Source: CAVZYN01 sp963779515 (GTDB taxonomy: Bacteria > Pseudomonadota > Alphaproteobacteria > Rhizobiales > Hyphomicrobiaceae). From it: 64,000 nucleotides of DNA. Of the stretch, positions 52,105 to 60,493 are shown piece after piece (the stretch's first letter is position 1; every line of letters starts with the position of its first letter). The translations under genes were made by a program, and so were the position numbers. The DNA lies in contig CAVZYN010000012.1 of NCBI GenBank assembly GCA_963779515.1, positions 14,557 to 78,556 on the forward strand. Reading direction: 5' to 3'. The notes under the pieces were generated by a model. That model ran no database searches, was not told where the DNA came from, and saw only the letters and a program-made list of their open reading frames with translations.

Positions 52105-52354
52105 TCGCATCTTTGAAGAGCTCTGCAACGCTGCCGACACGCTCGACGCGGCCGGCGCGAGCATCCTCGATCGCCTTGATCGTATCGGTGTTGGGGATCA
52201 GCGGTTCAAACGGAAGCCGTTCTTCCGCGACCACCCGATAGAGAAGCAAACGGAGCGCATCGGACGTGGTGAGACCGATAGCGGCCAAAATCGCCTCCGC
52301 CTTTCGCTTCACATCTTCGTCGATACGGGCCCGGACGAGCGCATTTTGTGCCAT
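52098..52354 (-). CDS. relB: RelB/DinJ-like antitoxin
   Basis: About 85 residues from ATG 52354 once a G is restored between 52102 and 52103; as read it runs on into the toxin to 52001 (117 codons). The ribbon-helix-helix part is VRARIDEDVKRKAEAILAAIGLTTSDALRLLL, split by length, followed by RLPFEPLIPNTDT and the helical tail GSVAELFKDAN. It represses and neutralises YafQ. The IS transposase stop is only 33 bases upstream of this start, so its promoter may lie within or be replaced by the insertion. Confidence 0.8.
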
Positions 52355-52378
52355 AGCATCACCTCTTGAGCCACAATG

Positions 52379-53556
52379 TAGCTCAGGCTATCGCATTTGA
52401 CTCAACCGGCCGAGCATCTCCAGCATGATGTCGTGGTTCCAGCCGGCGCTTTTCAGCTTGGTCGTCAGTGAGCCCTTGCTCGGGTCGAGGCGCGCGACGT
52501 CGAGGGCGCGGCGGCGGAGCACGGCGATGTTGGCCGGTCCGTGATCCTTGCGGTTGCGCGCGGCGTCCTCGCCGAACGATACGTCGAGCTGCCAGTGCAG
52601 GGCATTCTCGATTTGCCAGTGCGCACGCGCCGTCTCCAGGAGCTTCGCGGGCGAAAGCTTCTTCGACAGCGCGAAGATGCGCACGTCGGTCGTGATCTCG
52701 CCGTCGATCTCGCGTGTTGCGGTGACGCGGCCGAATGCCTTCAGGCCCGGGAACTCGTGATGCTCGGCGAGTCCCTTCGCCTCGACGACAACGCCGACGC
52801 GCGTCTCGATGCGCCCGTGCCCCTTCGTCTCGGTCTTGGCCGTCGGGGGCTGCTTTGCTCCGGCCTTCGGCGTGTCCGCCGCCGACAGGCAGGCGCGCGC
52901 GTCAGACAGCAGGGATTCCTGATTGCCCTTCAGGCCGATGCAGTAATCGCCGCCCTTGTCGACGATGGCCTTGACCATCCGCCTGTTGCAGTGGAGCGCA
53001 TCGCCCGTCACGATCCGGCCCTTGAGATCGATGAGCCCGATCACCTCGAGCGCCGCATCGACCTCGTTGCCGTTCTTGGCCGCCACGGTGGCGAGCGTCA
53101 GACGCAGGCCCGCCGCGTAGGCCGACACCATCATCTTCGGCGAGCTTTTCTTGCCCTTGTCGTAGGCGCCCTTCAGCGACTTGCCGTCGATGGCGATCAC
53201 GCCGCCCTTCGCCAGCGCCGCGACCAGCCGCGCGGTGATCTCGCCGAACGCGGCGTCGAGCGCCTTCGGATCGATCATGCGGAACACGGTCGAGAATGTG
53301 TCGTGCGAGGGAATGCCGTGCTTGAGCTTCAGGAAACGCCTGAAAAACTTGAGCTTCACGCGACCGAACTGGGCCATCTCAGCGCAGCCCTGGGCGCCGC
53401 ACAGCACGGCGATAAACGCGATGATCAGGATCTCGCCGAGGTCGTGCCGCACGTTCTCGGCGCGCGGATCGGGAACGCTCTCGAACGCGGTGATGAAGAG
53501 CTGCATGGCGGGCTCCTGCGTTGAGGAGCCCTCTCAAGAATCCACAATTCGCGACT
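52379..53556 (-). mobile_element. ISAs1-family insertion sequence (ends approximate)
   Basis: The element is defined by its transposase (52388-53506). Imperfect terminal similarity tcgcatttg (52391-52399) and tcgcgaattg on the other strand near 53549-53540 hints at the inverted repeats. No clean target duplication can be read, so the ends are approximate. Confidence 0.6.
52388..53506 (-). CDS. ISAs1-family transposase
   Basis: 372 residues, complete. The N-terminal part has VPDPRAENVRHDLGEILIIAFIAVLCGA, split by length, then DDE-type motifs: IAIDGKSLKGAYDK (first Asp, ~residue 107), IVTGDALHCNRRMVKAIV (second) and RAHWQIENALHWQLDVSFGEDAARNRKDHG, split, with the Glu. The full-length reading and intact motifs suggest potential activity. 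It lies upstream of the relB-yafQ module. Confidence 0.92.
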   Translation of the reverse strand: MQLFITAFESVPDPRAENVRHDLGEILIIAFIAVLCGAQGCAEMAQFGRVKLKFFRRFLKLKHGIPSHDTFSTVFRMIDPKALDAAFGEITARLVAALAKGGVIAIDGKSLKGAYDKGKKSSPKMMVSAYAAGLRLTLATVAAKNGNEVDAALEVIGLIDLKGRIVTGDALHCNRRMVKAIVDKGGDYCIGLKGNQESLLSDARACLSAADTPKAGAKQPPTAKTETKGHGRIETRVGVVVEAKGLAEHHEFPGLKAFGRVTATREIDGEITTDVRIFALSKKLSPAKLLETARAHWQIENALHWQLDVSFGEDAARNRKDHGPANIAVLRRRALDVARLDPSKGSLTTKLKSAGWNHDIMLEMLGRLSQMR

Positions 53557-53810
53557 TTGCAAGCGCCATCACGTCAGGTCATATGCGATTCCCCTCGGAG
53601 ACATTGGTCACAGGCAACACCTTGCGTTACATGATCCGTCGGCACGTCACAACGCGCGGACATATGAACGTATATAATCCGACATTGTCATGGCCATCCA
53701 ATGATAATTCCGTAACCGCGGATAGAAAAATTCGGACACACGGCGATTTTTATCCTTCGACCGCCACAATGTCATCATGTTTTCTTAATGTTCCTTAATC
53801 ATTTGGTACC
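53507..53810. other. gene-free stretch between the IS and ruvB
   Basis: AT-rich in its right half (tatataatcc at about 53673, tttcttaatg). No coding frame is supported. The right part holds no visible terminator for ruvB. Confidence 0.35.
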
Positions 53811-54869
53811 CTACTCCTTCCCGTCCTCCTCGATGCCCTCGAACAGCGTCGGCTGCTGGACGGCGGCGCGGGGCGAGACGGTCGCGCCCATGTGCCGATA
53901 GGCTTTGGCGGCCAGCATGCGGCCGCGCGGCGTACGTGAAATGAAACCCTGCTGCAGCAGATAGGGCTCGACGATCTCCTCGAGCGCATCGCGCGGCTCG
54001 GAGAGTGCGGCGGAAATGGTCTCGATGCCAACCGGGCCGCCGTCATAGTTCTTCAAAATGCAATTCAGATAGCGATGGTCGAGCGCGTCGAGGCCCTCGT
54101 TGTCGACCTCCAGCATCTTCAACGCCTTGTCCGCGACCTTAGCGTCGATCATGGGCGCGCCATCGACGGCCGCGAAATCGCGCACGCGCCGCAGCAAGCG
54201 GCCGGCGATGCGCGGGGTGCCGCGCGAGCGCCGCGCGATTTCCATGGCGCCGTCCTTTTGCATCGGAGCGCCGAGCACGCGCGCGCCGCGCGAGACGATC
54301 AGCTCCAGTTCCTCATGGGTATAAAAATTCAGCCGGATCGGAATGCCGAAGCGATCGCGCAGCGGATTGGTCAGCAGCCCCGCCCGCGTCGTCGCGCCCA
54401 CCAGCGTGAATTTTGCCAGATCGATCTTCACCGACCGCGCCGCCGGCCCCTCGCCGATGATCAGATCGAGCTGATAGTCCTCCATGGCGGGATAGAGGAT
54501 TTCCTCGACCGCCGGGTTCAGACGGTGGATCTCGTCGATGAATAAAACGTCCCGCTCTTCGAAATTCGTCAGCAGCGCCGCGAGATCGCCCGCCTTCGAG
54601 ATCACCGGCCCCGAGGTGCCGCGAAAGCCGACGCCGAGTTCCTTCGCCATGATCTGGGCGAGCGTTGTCTTGCCAAGGCCCGGCGGGCCTGCAAACAGCA
54701 CATGATCGAGGGCATCGCCGCGGGCCTTGGCGGCTTGAATGAACACCTTGAGGTTGGCGCGCGCCTGCTCCTGGCCGACAAAATCGTCGAGCGCCTGCGG
54801 CCGGATCGTCTGCTCGAACGCATCGATCTCGCGCTTGGCGCCGGTTACGAGGCGGTCATCGTCGGCCAT
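53811..54869 (-). CDS. ruvB: Holliday junction ATP-dependent DNA helicase RuvB
   Basis: 352 residues. It has QTIRPQALDDFVGQ, Walker A GPPGLGKTTLAQIMA (~60), Walker B VLFIDEIHRL (~110), sensor 1 TLVGATTRAGLL and arginine-finger region PLRDRFGI, with the C-terminal winged helix containing QQGFISRTPRGR. RuvB drives branch migration with RuvA. No ruvA or ruvC lies next to it here, which is unusual, since ruvCAB normally cluster; the neighbour to its left is an IS and to its right a Cys-rich protein gene. Confidence 0.96.
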   Translation of the reverse strand: MADDDRLVTGAKREIDAFEQTIRPQALDDFVGQEQARANLKVFIQAAKARGDALDHVLFAGPPGLGKTTLAQIMAKELGVGFRGTSGPVISKAGDLAALLTNFEERDVLFIDEIHRLNPAVEEILYPAMEDYQLDLIIGEGPAARSVKIDLAKFTLVGATTRAGLLTNPLRDRFGIPIRLNFYTHEELELIVSRGARVLGAPMQKDGAMEIARRSRGTPRIAGRLLRRVRDFAAVDGAPMIDAKVADKALKMLEVDNEGLDALDHRYLNCILKNYDGGPVGIETISAALSEPRDALEEIVEPYLLQQGFISRTPRGRMLAAKAYRHMGATVSPRAAVQQPTLFEGIEEDGKE

Positions 54870-54886
54870 TCATGGGTTCCGCTTGA

Positions 54887-54968
54887 GTGCTTCCGGAAAA
54901 GTGGGACCCGGTTTTCCGATGAGAAGCACGATAGACACAAACCTTGCGTCGCTCGGAGCGACTCAAGG
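54887..54968. repeat. two palindromes upstream of ruvB
   Basis: Hairpin 1 (54887-54929): gtgcttccggaaaa pairs with ttttccgatgagaagcac. Hairpin 2 (54942-54968): ccttgcgtcgctc pairs with ggagcgactcaagg with one-base mismatches. The first resembles a dispersed Rhizobiales palindrome. Confidence 0.7.
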
Positions 54969-54987
54969 TCTGCGGCAGCATACCCCA

Positions 54988-55025
54988 GAAACGAAGCGGG
55001 CCGCACCTTTTGGGGTACGGCCCGC
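54988..55025 (-). terminator. probable terminator of the gene at 55050
   Basis: On the minus strand gcgggccg (55025-55018) pairs with cggcccgc (55003-54996), loop 14 bases, followed by ttcgtttct. The U-run is weak. It begins 24 bases after the stop codon. Confidence 0.5.
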
Positions 55026-55049
55026 GTCCAGTGCTGGCTGGCAACGGCG

Positions 55050-55331
55050 TCAGTAACCGAGGCGCTTGGCCTTGCTGCGCGGGATATCGCCGCTGTCGAC
55101 CGCCGCCCGGATGCACTTCGGCGCGATCGAGTTGGCGTTGCTTTCCATACACGCACGCAATTGCGCCGAGCCTTCCTTGTAGGATGGGCACAGGCGCTGG
55201 TAGTCATCGGCGCAAGCGGCGCGGGTTTTCTGGCTGAAGGCGACGCTGGACGTGGCGCCGGCCGCGACGATGCCGAGGGCTGTCAGAGCGACGGCTGCCA
55301 TACGGCCCGCGGAATTGGACAATCGAAACAT
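55050..55331 (-). CDS. small Cys-rich exported protein (paralogue of the gene at 38175)
   Basis: 93 residues from ATG 55331 (ggag six bases before; ATG 55343 is an alternative). A signal peptide ends near SSVAFS. The mature domain has four cysteines, CADDYQRLC and ACMESNANSIAPKC (pattern C-x7-C-x12-C-x10-C), the same spacing as at 38175. A short basic tail follows. Both are likely periplasmic; the function is unknown. Confidence 0.65.
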   Translation of the reverse strand: MFRLSNSAGRMAAVALTALGIVAAGATSSVAFSQKTRAACADDYQRLCPSYKEGSAQLRACMESNANSIAPKCIRAAVDSGDIPRSKAKRLGY

Positions 55332-55559
55332 CGGAGTCTCCATGCTATTGCGCTCAACGTTGCGCCCGAACGCGATCCGTTGCCTGTTTGCTGCACGCAA
55401 GTTAGCGGCGATGCAAGTCTCGGGACCGGGTTCGGCGTCACTTTGGTTAATCTTGTAAGCCTAAGGCAAACTATCGCCGGATTGCGGCGAAGCCGCGCCG
55501 GCGCACCGCGGCAGAGCACCGCAGCTGCTGAAACTGCAAGTTAAATCAACGTCCCCGCC

Positions 55560-56234
55560 TCAACTCTCGATCGCGCAGCCAAGCCGCTTTAGCGCGGCAT
55601 CGACCCAGCTGCGATCGACCGTCCCGGCCTTGATCGCTTTGATTTGATCGACCTCGGCGGCCTGTTTCGCCTGCGTCGCCTTCAAGACGCTCTCGACATG
55701 ATCGAAGGGCACCGAGAGCACGCCGTCGTCATCGCCGAGGATCAGATCGCCCGGCTCGATCACCATGCCGTCGATGGCGATCGGCACATTGATTTCGCCG
55801 GGGCCGTCCTTATAAGGCCCGCGGTGCGAGACGCCGGCAGCGAACACCGGAAAATGCCCGGCGCGGATCGCTCCCGCATCCCGTATGGCCCCGTCGATCA
55901 CCACGCCGGCGATGCCGCGCTTGATCGCATGCGCGACCATGATCTCGCCGATCAGAGAGTTCGTCAGATCGCCGCCGCCGTCGCAAACGATCACGTCACC
56001 GGGCTCCGCGAGATCCAGTGCCTTGTGCAGCATCAGATTGTCACCGGGCCGCGCCTTCACCGTCAGCGCCGGACCGGCCAGCATGCCGCCCCCGTGCATC
56101 GGCCGCAGGCGCGGTCCACCCGCCGTCATGCGGCTCATGCAATCGCTGACATTGGCAACGGGAAGCTCGCGAAACTTGGCGACGAGCGGCGCGCTCACCT
56201 TGCGTTTGCGCTTGAGAATGCGAAAGCCGATCAT
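55560..56234 (-). CDS. RraA-family protein (4-carboxy-4-hydroxy-2-oxoadipate aldolase-like)
   Basis: 224 residues from ATG 56234 (ggag seven bases before). Family marks are VANVSDCMSRMTAG near residue 25, the GDVIVCDGGGDLTNSLIGEIM strand pair split by length, RGIAGVVIDGAIRDAG with the substrate arginine and IEPGDLILGDDDGVLSVP at the end. In this family RraA, aldolases LigK/ProA and others share the fold, so the reaction is not settled. A similar paralogue is at 57508 on the opposite strand; the two flank a TctC gene. Confidence 0.82.
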   Translation of the reverse strand: MIGFRILKRKRKVSAPLVAKFRELPVANVSDCMSRMTAGGPRLRPMHGGGMLAGPALTVKARPGDNLMLHKALDLAEPGDVIVCDGGGDLTNSLIGEIMVAHAIKRGIAGVVIDGAIRDAGAIRAGHFPVFAAGVSHRGPYKDGPGEINVPIAIDGMVIEPGDLILGDDDGVLSVPFDHVESVLKATQAKQAAEVDQIKAIKAGTVDRSWVDAALKRLGCAIES

Positions 56235-56409
56235 GGGGCGCTCCGGAGACGGGGAATGGCACGATATAGCGGCGCTGCCGATCGGCTGGCAAATTTGTTC
56301 GACCGACATGGCTGCATGGCTGCCGTTCCGCGGCGGCACGAGCCTCTCGGAGACAAGCGCCGCGCCGCATGCCATGTTTTCAAAGCTTAAATCTCCGGGA
56401 GGATCTCGC

Positions 56410-57384
56410 ATGACCTTGAAGCACCTCGGCCTGACCGCGCTCGCCGCCGCCGGACTTGCACTCTGTTCTGCCGCCGCGTCGGCCCAGACGTGGCCGGCAA
56501 AGCCGATCAAGATCGTCGTGCCCGCGACGCCTGGCGGCGCCATCGACACGATCGCGCGCGTCGTCGGCGAGAAGCTGACCGCGTCGCTCGGCCAACCCGT
56601 GCTCGTTGAAAACAAGCCGGGCGCCGCCAACAACCTCGGTACCGACTTCGTCGCCAAGAGCCCGCCCGACGGCTACACGCTCGTGATCATCGCCTCGAGC
56701 CACGCGACCAACAAACATCTCTACAAGACGCTGCCCTATGATCCGGTGAAAGACTTCGAACCGGTCGTGTACACGCATGTGGTGCCGCTGTTGCTCGCGA
56801 TCCATCCCGCGGTGCCGGCAAAATCGGTTCCGGAACTGACGGCATGGATCAAGGCCAACCCCGAGAAGGCGAACTACGCCTCGAGCGGGGCTGGCAGTTC
56901 GCTGCACATGGCGGCCGAACTCTACATGAGCATGACCAAAACCAAGATGCTGCACGTGCCCTACAAGGGCAGCTCGGCGGCGCATCCCGATCTTCTCGGC
57001 GGCCGCACGGCGATGATTTTCGACACCATCACCGCCATTCAACCGCACGTAAAATCCGGCGCGGTGCGTGGAATCGCCGTCACGACGGCGAAGCGTTCGT
57101 CGTCGATGCCGGACCTGCCCACCATCGCGGAAACCGGCCTTGCGGGATACGACGCCAGCACCTGGGGCGGCATCCTCGCGCCCGCCGGCACACCCAAGGA
57201 TGTCGTCGCCAAGCTCAACGGTGCCATCAACGCCGCCCTGAAGATGGAGGACGTCCGCGCGAAGCTCTCGGGCGCGGGCATCGAGATCCAAGGTGGCACG
57301 CCGGAGCAATTCGCCACCGTGATCGCGGGCGAAATCGAAAAATGGGGTAAGGTCGTCAAGGAGGCTGGCATCCAGCCCGAGTGA
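56410..57384 (+). CDS. tripartite tricarboxylate transporter substrate-binding protein (TctC/Bug)
   Basis: 324 residues from ATG 56410 (gggagg at 56398-56403). A signal peptide ends SAAASAQ. Mature markers: WPAKPIKIVVPATPGGAIDTIAR, split by length, VLVENKPGAANNLGTDFVAK, PYDPVKDFEPV and SSGAGSSLHMAAELYM. It binds a carboxylate and hands it to TctAB; no tctAB is next to it, so the partner may be the pair at 19220. The upstream RraA-family gene is divergent by about 175 bases. Confidence 0.9.
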   Translation: MTLKHLGLTALAAAGLALCSAAASAQTWPAKPIKIVVPATPGGAIDTIARVVGEKLTASLGQPVLVENKPGAANNLGTDFVAKSPPDGYTLVIIASSHATNKHLYKTLPYDPVKDFEPVVYTHVVPLLLAIHPAVPAKSVPELTAWIKANPEKANYASSGAGSSLHMAAELYMSMTKTKMLHVPYKGSSAAHPDLLGGRTAMIFDTITAIQPHVKSGAVRGIAVTTAKRSSSMPDLPTIAETGLAGYDASTWGGILAPAGTPKDVVAKLNGAINAALKMEDVRAKLSGAGIEIQGGTPEQFATVIAGEIEKWGKVVKEAGIQPE

Positions 57385-57507
57385 TCTTGGACAGCAGATT
57401 TCGCTTTGCGACTAGGCGTCCGCCCAAACCTGATCGGAGGGTCCCCCTCCGAGCCGCCCATCTTTTGCAACAGAGCGTTTGAAACGTAGCTGAGGACACC
57501 ACCGACC

Positions 57508-58227
57508 GTGAGCACATTGAAGCCCGCCACCCGCGACAAACTCAAACAAGTGAGCACCGCTTCGATCTGCACTGCGTTGTTCAAGCGTGGATTGCGGTCG
57601 CAGATGATCCAGGATGTGCGGCCGCTGAACCCGAACGTCGAGACCATGGTCGGGGAAGCCTTCACGCTGCGCTACATCCCGGCGCGAGAAGACCTCAACC
57701 CGATCACGGTCTTCACCGATCGCAGCCATCCGCAACGCAAGGGCGTCGAGGACTGCCCGCCGGGCGCGGTGTTCGTCATCGATAGCCGCAAGGATGCGCG
57801 CGCGGCCTCCGCGGGCGGCATTCTCGTCACACGCCTAATGAAACGCGGCTGCGCGGGCATCGTCACCGACGGCGGCTTTCGTGACAGCGCCGAGATCGCG
57901 AAACTCGCGATGCCGAGCTTCCACCATCGCCCCGCCGCGCCGACCAATTTGACGCTGCATCAGGCGATCGACACCAACGTTCCGATCGGCTGCGGCGACG
58001 CCCCCGTCTGGCCCGGCGATATCATCGTCGGCGACACCGACGGCGTCGTCGTGATTCCGGCCGGCATCGCCGACGAGATCGCGGACGAAGTGTTCGAGAT
58101 GACCGCGTTCGAAGATTTCGTGATGGAGAAGGTGCAAGAGGGCCGCTCCATCGTCGGCCTTTATCCCGCGACCGACGAGAAAACCAAAACCGATTTCGCC
58201 GCCTGGCGCAAAAAGCACAAACGCTGA
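57508..58227 (+). CDS. RraA-family protein
   Basis: 239 residues from GTG 57508. The fold is shown by QVSTASICTALFKRGLR, MVGEAFTLRYIPARED, CAGIVTDGGFRDSAEIAKL and PVWPGDIIVGDTDGVVVIPAGIADEIA, split by length. A family-typical catalytic arginine lies in GGFRDSAE. It may be an aldolase or regulator of RNase E, but the metabolic neighbourhood favours an aldolase or decarboxylase role. It follows the TctC gene by 123 bases and is probably cotranscribed. Confidence 0.82.
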   Translation: MSTLKPATRDKLKQVSTASICTALFKRGLRSQMIQDVRPLNPNVETMVGEAFTLRYIPAREDLNPITVFTDRSHPQRKGVEDCPPGAVFVIDSRKDARAASAGGILVTRLMKRGCAGIVTDGGFRDSAEIAKLAMPSFHHRPAAPTNLTLHQAIDTNVPIGCGDAPVWPGDIIVGDTDGVVVIPAGIADEIADEVFEMTAFEDFVMEKVQEGRSIVGLYPATDEKTKTDFAAWRKKHKR

Positions 58228-58735
58228 AGCGGCTGTTGCGCGTCCGGAACGCGACCCGTTCGACGCAATTCCACGTGCCGAATTGGACGAATCGGCGATG
58301 GGCTAACACGTGGCCCGCGATGGGCTCCCCGATTTCGGCGAATGGGACCGTTTACGATCGCCGTCCGTGCTCGATACGCGTCGTGATCGAGAGCGGTCCC
58401 TGTCTGCGGCTTCGCCCGTTTTCCTCAGATGCCGCGGCATCCGGGCCGCGCATGGTTCGACGGGCTCACCATGAGGCGGGTTTGATCATCCGATCCGCCT
58501 CACCCTGAGCGTGTCGAAGGGCGAGCGGCCGAGCTGGCGCGGCAACAGGTGCGCAGGGTGAGCCTGTCGAACCATGCGCGGCCCGTGTCCCGCTGCGGGC
58601 GCCGGTTTTTGGGGCGACCGGCGCGCGGCAAGCGCTGCAGCGCCACAGTCCGTCAGCTGATTGTGTGGTTCACGCGCCGGCGGAGGGTGTGCTGGCCATA
58701 ACTGCTCCTCTGGAATGAGGAGTAGAGAGCGCCGC
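58228..58735. other. gene-free stretch with a large inverted repeat
   Basis: No coding frame is supported between the RraA and gcvT genes. The centre is the inverted repeat at 58443-58584. A weak hairpin ctcctc/gaggag at about 58703-58720 lies just beyond the gcvT stop. Confidence 0.4.
58443..58584. repeat. 142-bp inverted repeat with 28-base arms
   Basis: Arms 58443-58470 and 58557-58584 match in 27 of 28 positions as reverse complements (core catggttcgac). Inside are gaggcggg/ccgcctc units. The core ggttcgac-ggctcacc is typical of a dispersed palindrome found in many Hyphomicrobiales. Confidence 0.85.
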
Positions 58736-59864
58736 TCAGCCGCGATAGTAGCGTTGCGGCACGAACGGGGTCTTGGCCACTTCCATCGCGACGCGCTTGC
58801 CGCGCACTTCGGCGAAGACCTTGGTGCCGGCCGGCGCGAACGCGCTCTCGACGTAACCCAAAGCGACGGGCGAGCCGAGCGTCGGCGCCGGCCCGCCGCT
58901 CGTCACGCGGCCGATCTTCTTCGCGCTCGCCTCGGCACCAGCAAACAAATCCGCGCCCTCGCGAACAGGGGACCGCTCGAGACCCCGCAGGCCAACGCGT
59001 TTGCGCGCCGCGCCTTCGGCGAGCTGCCGCTCGATCGCGGGCGCACCTGGATAGCCGCCGGCGCGGACGCCGCCGGGGCGGCGCGCCTTCGACAACGCCC
59101 ACACGAGGCTGCCTTCGACCGGTGTCGTGGTCGTGTCGATATCGTGGCCGTAAAGACAGAGCCCGGCTTCGAGCCGCAGCGAATCGCGTGCGCCGAGCCC
59201 GATCGGCTTGACCTCGGGTTCCGCAAGCAGACGGCGCGCCAGCGCGGCGGCCTCGCTCGAAGGCACGGAGATCTCATAGCCGTCCTCGCCGGTGTAGCCC
59301 GAACGTGAGATCACGCAATCGGCGCCGAGCAGTTTCACGCGGGCGACCTGCATGAACGTCATGGTTGCAACCTCGGGCGCGAGGCGCGCGAGTGCCTTGC
59401 TGGCCTCTGGCCCCTGCAGCGCGAGCAAGGGCGCGATCGGGGAGCGGCTCGACCGTGCACTTCCCGGCAAGGCCCGTCTGCATATGCGCGATGTCCTGCG
59501 CTTTGCAGGCGGCGTTGACGACGATGAGCAGGTCGTCGTCAAGGCGCGCGACCATGAGATCATCGAGAATGCCACCGGTGTCATTGGTGAACAGCGCATA
59601 GCGCTGCTGGCCGGACTCGAGCCCGACGATGTCGATCGGCACGAGCGTCTCCAGCGCCATTGCGGCACCGCGACCAATGAGCTTCACCTGCCCCATATGC
59701 GAGACGTCGAAAAGGCCGGCTTGCGTACGCGTGTGCTCATGCTCCTTCAGCACGCCCATCGGATACTGCACCGGCATTTCGTAACCGGCGAAGGGCACCA
59801 TCTTGGCGCCGAGCTCGACGTGAAGGTCATACAAAGGGGTACGGAGAAGGGGCGAGGTGCTCAT
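58736..59864 (-). CDS. gcvT: glycine cleavage system aminomethyltransferase GcvT (frameshifted)
   Basis: 375 residues once one base is removed at about 59429-59431. The first frame carries LYDLHVELGAKMVPFAGYEMPVQYP, split by length, TQAGLFDVSHMGQVKL, FTNDTGGILDDL and ends near KCTVEPLPD. The second continues LLALQGPEASKALARLAP and SRSGYTGEDGYEISVP, GARDSLRLEAGLCLYGHD and FVPQRYYRG. Folate-binding Asp and Gly residues are in place. It transfers the methylene group to tetrahydrofolate. gcvT is at the end of the minus-strand run gcvH, gcvP, ACT gene, gcvT. Confidence 0.9.
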
Positions 59865-59941
59865 AGCGATGGTTCCAGAAATGGGGTGCCAGAATATGGG
59901 TGAAGCGCTGGCGCGGCTGCGCTGTTATGTCGGCGCGCCGC

Positions 59942-60479
59942 TCAGTCGCCACGGTGCCTCGTGATATCGACCATCAGTTCGTTGGCGAGACTTTCGATGG
60001 ATTTGCGCACCTTCTCGCCGCTAACGCCTGCGGGGAGTTGCAACGTCGCACGCGCTTTGAACATCGGCTCGCCCGAAAATGAACCGGCTGTGCGCTCCGA
60101 CTCCATCTCGACGATGCTGACCTGCAACGCCGCAAGTGCCCGGGAGAGATCGCGGACGATGCCCGGGCGGTCATGGCCGACAAGTTCGAGCGACAGGCTC
60201 TCGCCGGACGCCGGTGCCGAATTCTGAGTCTGAGTGTCGGCGGACGGCTCGACCAGCAATCGAAGCCCCTGCAGTCTCGAGTTTCCGAAGCGACGCGATC
60301 AGCGCGCTCTCTTTCTCGCGTGGCACCGAGACGAGGACGATCCCGGCGAACTGTCCCGCGAGGCTCGCCATCCGCGTATCGAGCCAGTTGCCGCCGCCTG
60401 ATGTCACGACCTCCGAGACGGCGTTGATGAGGCCAGGCCGATCGCGGCCGACGAGAGCGATGACGAGATGAGTGTCCAT
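59942..60479 (-). CDS. ACT-domain protein, GcvR-like (frameshifted)
   Basis: 178 residues from ATG 60479 after removing one base at about 60275. Two ACT domains are seen: LVIALVGRDRPGLINAVSEVV at the start (split by length), with GGGNWLDTRMASLAGQFAG, and LELVGHDRPGIVRDLSRAL near residue 100. Proteins of this kind repress or sense the glycine cleavage system in enterobacteria (GcvR). The second part begins LRLLVEPSADTQ. It sits between gcvP and gcvT, so a regulatory or ligand-sensing role for the same operon is likely. Confidence 0.8.
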
Positions 60480-60493
60480 GGTGGCTGTTCCTC

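Noticed and set aside
52375..52400. A gtagctcag stretch that resembles the D-arm of a tRNA
   Set aside because: No cloverleaf can be drawn and the sequence is the end of the transposase and flank of relB.
53181..53798. Plus-strand 205-codon frame across the IS boundary
   Set aside because: Most of it lies antisense to the transposase; no motif and no ribosome-binding site.
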